Below, in pieces: positions 39,629 to 44,284 of a DNA stretch of 44,284 nucleotides. The stretch's first letter is position 1. Each line of letters opens with the position of its first letter. The notes under the pieces were generated by a model. That model was not told the origin of the DNA. It made no database searches and saw nothing but the letters and a program-made list of their open reading frames with translations. The translations under genes and the position numbers were made by a program. Origin of the DNA: Nitrososphaerales archaeon (GTDB lineage: Archaea > Thermoproteota > Nitrososphaeria > Nitrososphaerales > Nitrososphaeraceae); the NCBI GenBank assembly GCA_029237505.1, contig JARBAW010000118.1, positions 1 through 44,284 on the forward strand, read 5' to 3'.

Positions 39629-40975
39629 TTAGGCTATCAGGCTTTTTAGATACTTGCCAATGGTAACTATGCTCAAATCATTGTCATTTTCAGTCCCAAT
39701 GTTTTTGATGTTGGACACAAAGACAGGATTGGAGGTTTGACCTTTTACGGGTAATCTCCCATGAGAACCCTTAACTAACTTACCATTCAACGGGATAGAT
39801 TTTGTACTAGGATCAAAAAATAGTTCCACCGGATCATATCCTGGTTTTCTATGAATGTCCACCCTTCTTGAAAAACTTGGAGCCTTGATCTGATCGAGCC
39901 ACCAATAATAACTAAACCATTTATCTTTGTTTGAAATTGCTATCATATCACCACTACGCTGGTGATTAATTCTGAATTGTTGTTTTAAATTATTATCGAG
40001 GATCATATCGATTCCTCTTATTCCTTCCAAAATTTTTGTTACTTGATTAGTATATCCTTCTTTAACATAGATATGTGCCACCTGGTGATCTACCATGGCA
40101 AATGCATTACTGTATTCTAGATCCAGATATTCAATTCCTTCTATTTCTCTAACAGCAACTAGATCATTTTCCCTAAATATGGAATTTAGCGGAATGTCAG
40201 AATTTACATCTGTGAATCCATACTCTGAAAATATGATGAATTGCGTTTCTTCTAACATTCCTAAACTAGTTACCTTCTTCACTAGTTTACCAACCAACTC
40301 ATCTACAAATATAAGATCATTCTTGAGATCTTTGTATGAAGTACCATTCCTCTGGAATGAATAGTCAAGATGGGGAATATATGTAAATAAGAAATTAGGC
40401 TTTTCATTTTCTAACACATATTCGGTTGCCATTTCTATCCATTCACTGGATCTTTTCGAAACAAGCGGCCCCCAATACCAGGTTAAGTCAAATTTTCCAA
40501 TTTTATTACTCAGTTTTTCATAGAATCCTGGTGGTTTGCTGTAACACCACATTATCATTTTGTCTTCCATATGCAACGGACGTGGGGTAAGGACAATGTC
40601 TGAATTTGAGTACATCGTATTCTGCCAGAACAAAACCGCTGTTTTTGAATCATTTTGTTTCATCTTGATAATATCCCAAATTCTGTCGGCTTGGACTAAA
40701 TTACTTGATTGTTCCCAAAATGTAACAGTATAGTGTTGCCTATCATAGAGCCCATTGGAAATTATTCCATGAACGTCCGGATATGATCCTGAAAGCAAGC
40801 TGCTCTGGACCGTACATGTTACCGCGGGAAATACCGTTTCTAATTCTCTGGTTTCTCCTGTTTGTGAAATCTTGAAAATATTTGGAGTTGTTTGTTCAGA
40901 TATATGCTTACTTTCTAAACCCACAATATCTATTACGATTATGCGTTTGACCATTGATCTATTGGATCTTACCAA
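39629..40975 (-). CDS. Alkaline phosphatase/nucleotide pyrophosphatase superfamily protein (EboF-like)
   Basis: IIVIDIVGLE, TVFPAVTCTVQSSLLSGSYPDVHGIISNG, YIPHLDYSFQRNG, FSEYGF, GSHG. Confidence 0.85.
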   Translation of the reverse strand: MVRSNRSMVKRIIVIDIVGLESKHISEQTTPNIFKISQTGETRELETVFPAVTCTVQSSLLSGSYPDVHGIISNGLYDRQHYTVTFWEQSSNLVQADRIWDIIKMKQNDSKTAVLFWQNTMYSNSDIVLTPRPLHMEDKMIMWCYSKPPGFYEKLSNKIGKFDLTWYWGPLVSKRSSEWIEMATEYVLENEKPNFLFTYIPHLDYSFQRNGTSYKDLKNDLIFVDELVGKLVKKVTSLGMLEETQFIIFSEYGFTDVNSDIPLNSIFRENDLVAVREIEGIEYLDLEYSNAFAMVDHQVAHIYVKEGYTNQVTKILEGIRGIDMILDNNLKQQFRINHQRSGDMIAISNKDKWFSYYWWLDQIKAPSFSRRVDIHRKPGYDPVELFFDPSTKSIPLNGKLVKGSHGRLPVKGQTSNPVFVSNIKNIGTENDNDLSIVTIGKYLKSLIA

Positions 40976-41000
40976 GAATTTAATTCTAATTATTCTTTTC

Positions 41001-41912
41001 TCAGGTCATGTACATCTTTCTTGCCAGTATTAGCAATGGACCAAGCAGTACCAATATGGGAAGTCCAATCGTCAATCCTGCTATGCCAGTAAGAAATACG
41101 GAGTCAAGGACGATAATGGACAAAATCATTAGTTGAATAGTTTGTTGTATCCCTGAAGAATCTTTCTTACGGATATTGTAAATAGCTCTAGCCATAATAA
41201 ATGAAAATAGAGCCAAAATCAATAGAGATTCGTATTTAAGGAACCCTATCAGATTGAATACAATAATTGAAGAAACAATTCCAGCAATAACAACAGGTAT
41301 CAAATATAATCTGAAATTTTCAGAAAATCCTTGAATTTCATATCGACTCAAGAATCCTATTAAGGACACATACACAAATGTTATTGTTAGGACAAAAACC
41401 AATTGGATATTCTGTGGAAAATTGTTTAAACCACCTATATTTGCACTTGTGCCCAGTATTACGTTTGTTAATCTCGCGGCCGCAATAGTGAAAGGACCCG
41501 CACTGGTATTCTTCAAATATTTATCATAACCAAATATAATAGCTAATAAAATCAACGATATACTAAATGTGGTAACATTGATAAGTAATGTTAAACTCAA
41601 TGCTATGGTAGTAAATATGATGGTAATAATAATGGCAATTTTTCTTGATATTTTACCTGATGCAATGGGTCTGTTCGGTCTTTCCTTCCTATCAATCTCA
41701 TAATCAAATAGATCGTTAAGTATAAGGCCTACACAGTAAAGAAGTAGGGAAATTGTTACCAATATGAGAATTTGTATAACTGACGTTATCATCAGAGTTA
41801 AGGTCGAAGCTAAAATAAATCCTATCAGAATATTTGATGGAAGAGTAAATAAGTTGGGCAATCTTATTAGGAGCAGATAATTTTTGAAATTAGGATTTTT
41901 CAAAGTAATCAT
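41001..41912 (-). CDS. UbiA-superfamily membrane protein (EboC-like)
   Basis: First Asp-rich motif NDLFDYEIDRKERPNRPIASGKIS, multiple TM helices. Confidence 0.88.
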   Translation of the reverse strand: MITLKNPNFKNYLLLIRLPNLFTLPSNILIGFILASTLTLMITSVIQILILVTISLLLYCVGLILNDLFDYEIDRKERPNRPIASGKISRKIAIIITIIFTTIALSLTLLINVTTFSISLILLAIIFGYDKYLKNTSAGPFTIAAARLTNVILGTSANIGGLNNFPQNIQLVFVLTITFVYVSLIGFLSRYEIQGFSENFRLYLIPVVIAGIVSSIIVFNLIGFLKYESLLILALFSFIMARAIYNIRKKDSSGIQQTIQLMILSIIVLDSVFLTGIAGLTIGLPILVLLGPLLILARKMYMT

Positions 41913-41969
41913 CTGAAGTAGACAAATTGAATTTTTAAATTATAATAAATTGAAAATAACATTTCTTAA

Positions 41970-42803
41970 CTAAAGATTACCAAGTGATTTAATAAACTTC
42001 ATTGATTGCTTTGCAGCATAAACAGGACAATCTTGATATGGATAAAGTTCTACTGTGATAAATCCGTCATAACCAATTTCTTTTAGTGACTTGAGAGTCG
42101 AGCTGATATCTATCGCACCTTCACCCAAAATCAAATGATTGTGTCGTCTCTCTGCACAAATATCTTCCAAATGAACATGGCGAATATATTCTGATAATTT
42201 GTGTATTACTCTTGATGGATCTTCACCAACGCAGAAGAAATGGCCCACGTCTAGATTTAATCCCACAGCTTCTGAGTCAATATTTTTGATAAAGTTAATA
42301 AATTGTTCAGAGTTTTCAATTAATAGATCAGGCTCAGGTTCTATAAGTATAGTAACGTTTTCCTTTTCTGCAGTATCTAATACCTGATTAATTCCATCTT
42401 CAAATAGTTTCAACAATTGATTTTTGCTCAATTCATTATTGACAATAGGTCCCCCCGGTTCGGTAGATATGTTTTTGGCGCCAAGTTTGCTTGCTAATTT
42501 AATACAATCTATGGTATGTTCTATTCGTAATTTCCGATAGCTTGGATCAATTTCAATCCATGAAGGACGATATGTGTCATTTATTGCAAAAAGAGTAAAT
42601 GCATTTAGATTGGAAATACTAATGTCTAATCTCTTCAATAATTGTTTGATTTCGTGGATTTCAATATCACTTTGTTCTTTAGGATATGCATGTGGTACAT
42701 CACAAAGAATTTCAATTCCTGTGTAGCCGATCTCTGACAAGACATTAATTGTTTCTACTAGCGAATATTTCTTAAAAGCATTTGTGCTAAACGCAAATTC
42801 CAT
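41970..42803 (-). CDS. Xylose-isomerase-like TIM barrel (EboE-like)
   Basis: GYTGIEILCDVPHAYP, ILIEPEPDLLIEN, GLNLDVGHFFCVGEDP, RHVHLEDI. Confidence 0.87.
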   Translation of the reverse strand: MEFAFSTNAFKKYSLVETINVLSEIGYTGIEILCDVPHAYPKEQSDIEIHEIKQLLKRLDISISNLNAFTLFAINDTYRPSWIEIDPSYRKLRIEHTIDCIKLASKLGAKNISTEPGGPIVNNELSKNQLLKLFEDGINQVLDTAEKENVTILIEPEPDLLIENSEQFINFIKNIDSEAVGLNLDVGHFFCVGEDPSRVIHKLSEYIRHVHLEDICAERRHNHLILGEGAIDISSTLKSLKEIGYDGFITVELYPYQDCPVYAAKQSMKFIKSLGNL

Positions 42804-42812
42804 GTCTCTAAG

Positions 42813-43622
42813 TTAGGGTCTCCACAGAAACTTGGTTGATTGCTTGTAAAATTCAAATGCATTGTAAAACGTTACTTTTTCTATATCACTGGTACGGAAG
42901 CCTCTCTTTTTCATTTCTTCTGCTACCTTTGGTACACTCAACGGATCAGAAACTCCCCAGTCGGCCGAGCTATTGATCATAATTTTTTCGAGGCCATTTT
43001 TTTCAATTATGTCGATAGCTCGTGAGGGGGAAAGCTTTGTTACGGGATAAACAGTTAATCCAGCCCAACATCCAATCTCCAGAGTTTTTTCTATTGTTTC
43101 TTCTGTATTATGATCAATTAAAATTTTATTTGTCATGTCCAATAGACTCTTGTTTTTAAGAACAGATTCAGTTCGCTTTAATCCTTCTTTTTTGTTAACA
43201 TGTGGGAGGTGTATCATTGTAAGCATTTTCTTATCTGTTGCAATGTCTAATTGCATTTGAAATAATTCGTCTTCTAAATCATTAATTAAATTATATCCTA
43301 TTTCACCTATAGCCACAACTCTATCTCTGTCAATGTATTCTGACATTGCTTTAAGCGCATTCAGTGCTAGAGGTCTGGCGGTTGATTCTTTTGGATTCAC
43401 TGATATACATACGTAATGATCGATACCAAATTCTTTCGATCTTTGAGTCTCAAACGAGATCATGTGTTCCCAATAGTCTTCAAAAGTACCTACAGTGGTC
43501 CTTGGACTCCCAAGCCAGAAAGAAGGTTGAACAATTACCTCTATTCCTGCTTTTGACATTGATTGATAATCATCCGTAGTACGTGAGTACATGTGTATGT
43601 GTGGATCAAAAAAACGTCCCAA
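42813..43622 (-). CDS. TatD-like metal-dependent hydrolase (EboB-like)
   Basis: FFDPHIHMYSRTTDDYQSM, FWLGSPRTTVGTFEDYWEH, AIGEIGYN, IHLPH, IDHNTEET, NSSADWGVSDPLSVPKVA. Confidence 0.9.
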   Translation of the reverse strand: MGRFFDPHIHMYSRTTDDYQSMSKAGIEVIVQPSFWLGSPRTTVGTFEDYWEHMISFETQRSKEFGIDHYVCISVNPKESTARPLALNALKAMSEYIDRDRVVAIGEIGYNLINDLEDELFQMQLDIATDKKMLTMIHLPHVNKKEGLKRTESVLKNKSLLDMTNKILIDHNTEETIEKTLEIGCWAGLTVYPVTKLSPSRAIDIIEKNGLEKIMINSSADWGVSDPLSVPKVAEEMKKRGFRTSDIEKVTFYNAFEFYKQSTKFLWRP

Positions 43623-43823
43623 AATTATTCACCCTTATTGAATCACATCCTTTTTTATATTTGTCTTGTGTATTTTAATACCTGTCATGCTAGAATAGTT
43701 CAATCCAAGACTTACATGCACCAAATTTTGTTCATAATTTGGCCGGTGGACCTTATTTTTTAATTCTGTAACACAGAATCTTAAAATTCACAATCAGTCA
43801 GTCCCTCTACTTGGAGTACTAGG

Positions 43824-44147
43824 ATGGATAAATTCTTGATCCTTTACTTAATTGACATGACTCTTGAACAGATATTAGGAGAAGAGCTCAAAGAATCCAA
43901 ATTGTGGCTCAGTAGAGAACGTGAGGAATCTGTCTACAAACGGGATCTCACTATAAGGATTGAACTGCTCTCATGGACAATTATGAATATGAAGAATCCA
44001 GAGATCCAAATTTGTAATATCTTAGAATCCAGGATGAAGGAGACTATCTTAAAAATAAATCAGACTCATTCAATGATGCAATCCGATAAATTACACAGCG
44101 AATTAAGAATCTTAAATTGGATATTATATCAAATTTGCAACGGATAA
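43824..44147 (+). CDS. Hypothetical helical protein
   Basis: 107-aa ORF; alternative ATG at about 43857. Confidence 0.45.
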   Translation: MDKFLILYLIDMTLEQILGEELKESKLWLSREREESVYKRDLTIRIELLSWTIMNMKNPEIQICNILESRMKETILKINQTHSMMQSDKLHSELRILNWILYQICNG

Positions 44148-44284
44148 TCCACAACTACTTCATCCTTGGTTCAAGACTGTTTCCCGCAAAATAACCAACG
44201 AAATGAGGTCTTAAATAAATATAGAATTTCACATGACAATGTAGATGTGAAAATCAATGACATGCCTTTGACTAGGACAGCTCA

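Overview
The window looks like AT-rich chromosomal DNA from an ammonia-oxidizing archaeon (Thaumarchaeota/Nitrososphaeria, probably a soil group I.1b or Nitrosocosmicus-like lineage). This lineage call is inferred from gene content: archaeal S15-DHH-Pcc1-SerS cluster, SUI1, Sec61beta, DUF2070, EndA, and cupredoxin/multicopper oxidase genes. No rRNA, tRNA, CRISPR array or transposase was recognised.

Main blocks: (i) 1.4-5.5 kb, copper/metal block with a cupredoxin, a two-domain multicopper oxidase translationally coupled to a ZIP transporter, and a DtxR-like regulator. (ii) 5.5-8.4 kb, PolX/PHP polymerase and a radical SAM protein. (iii) 8.8-11.2 kb, an accessory island with two ribbon-helix-helix-like proteins that share a Cys/His tail. 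(iv) 11.3-18.6 kb, information-processing genes surrounding two small, strongly promoted membrane proteins. (v) 18.6-26.6 kb, purine genes (purE, purK, purF, purL, purQ). (vi) 26.7-35.5 kb, CBS protein, PQQ-type sugar dehydrogenase, PIN-ATPase, a tandem-SDR protein resembling the N-terminal half of Chloroflexus malonyl-CoA reductase, EndA, DUF47 and homoserine dehydrogenase. (vii) 36.4-43.6 kb, ergothioneine genes egtB/egtD joined to a compact minus-strand operon resembling the bacterial ebo metabolite-traffic cluster (TatD-like EboB, UbiA-like EboC, alkaline-phosphatase-like EboF, two EboE-like TIM barrels).

The archaeal ebo-like operon ending in egtD is the best candidate for an under-described system. 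All family calls come from reading motifs by eye; no searches were run.
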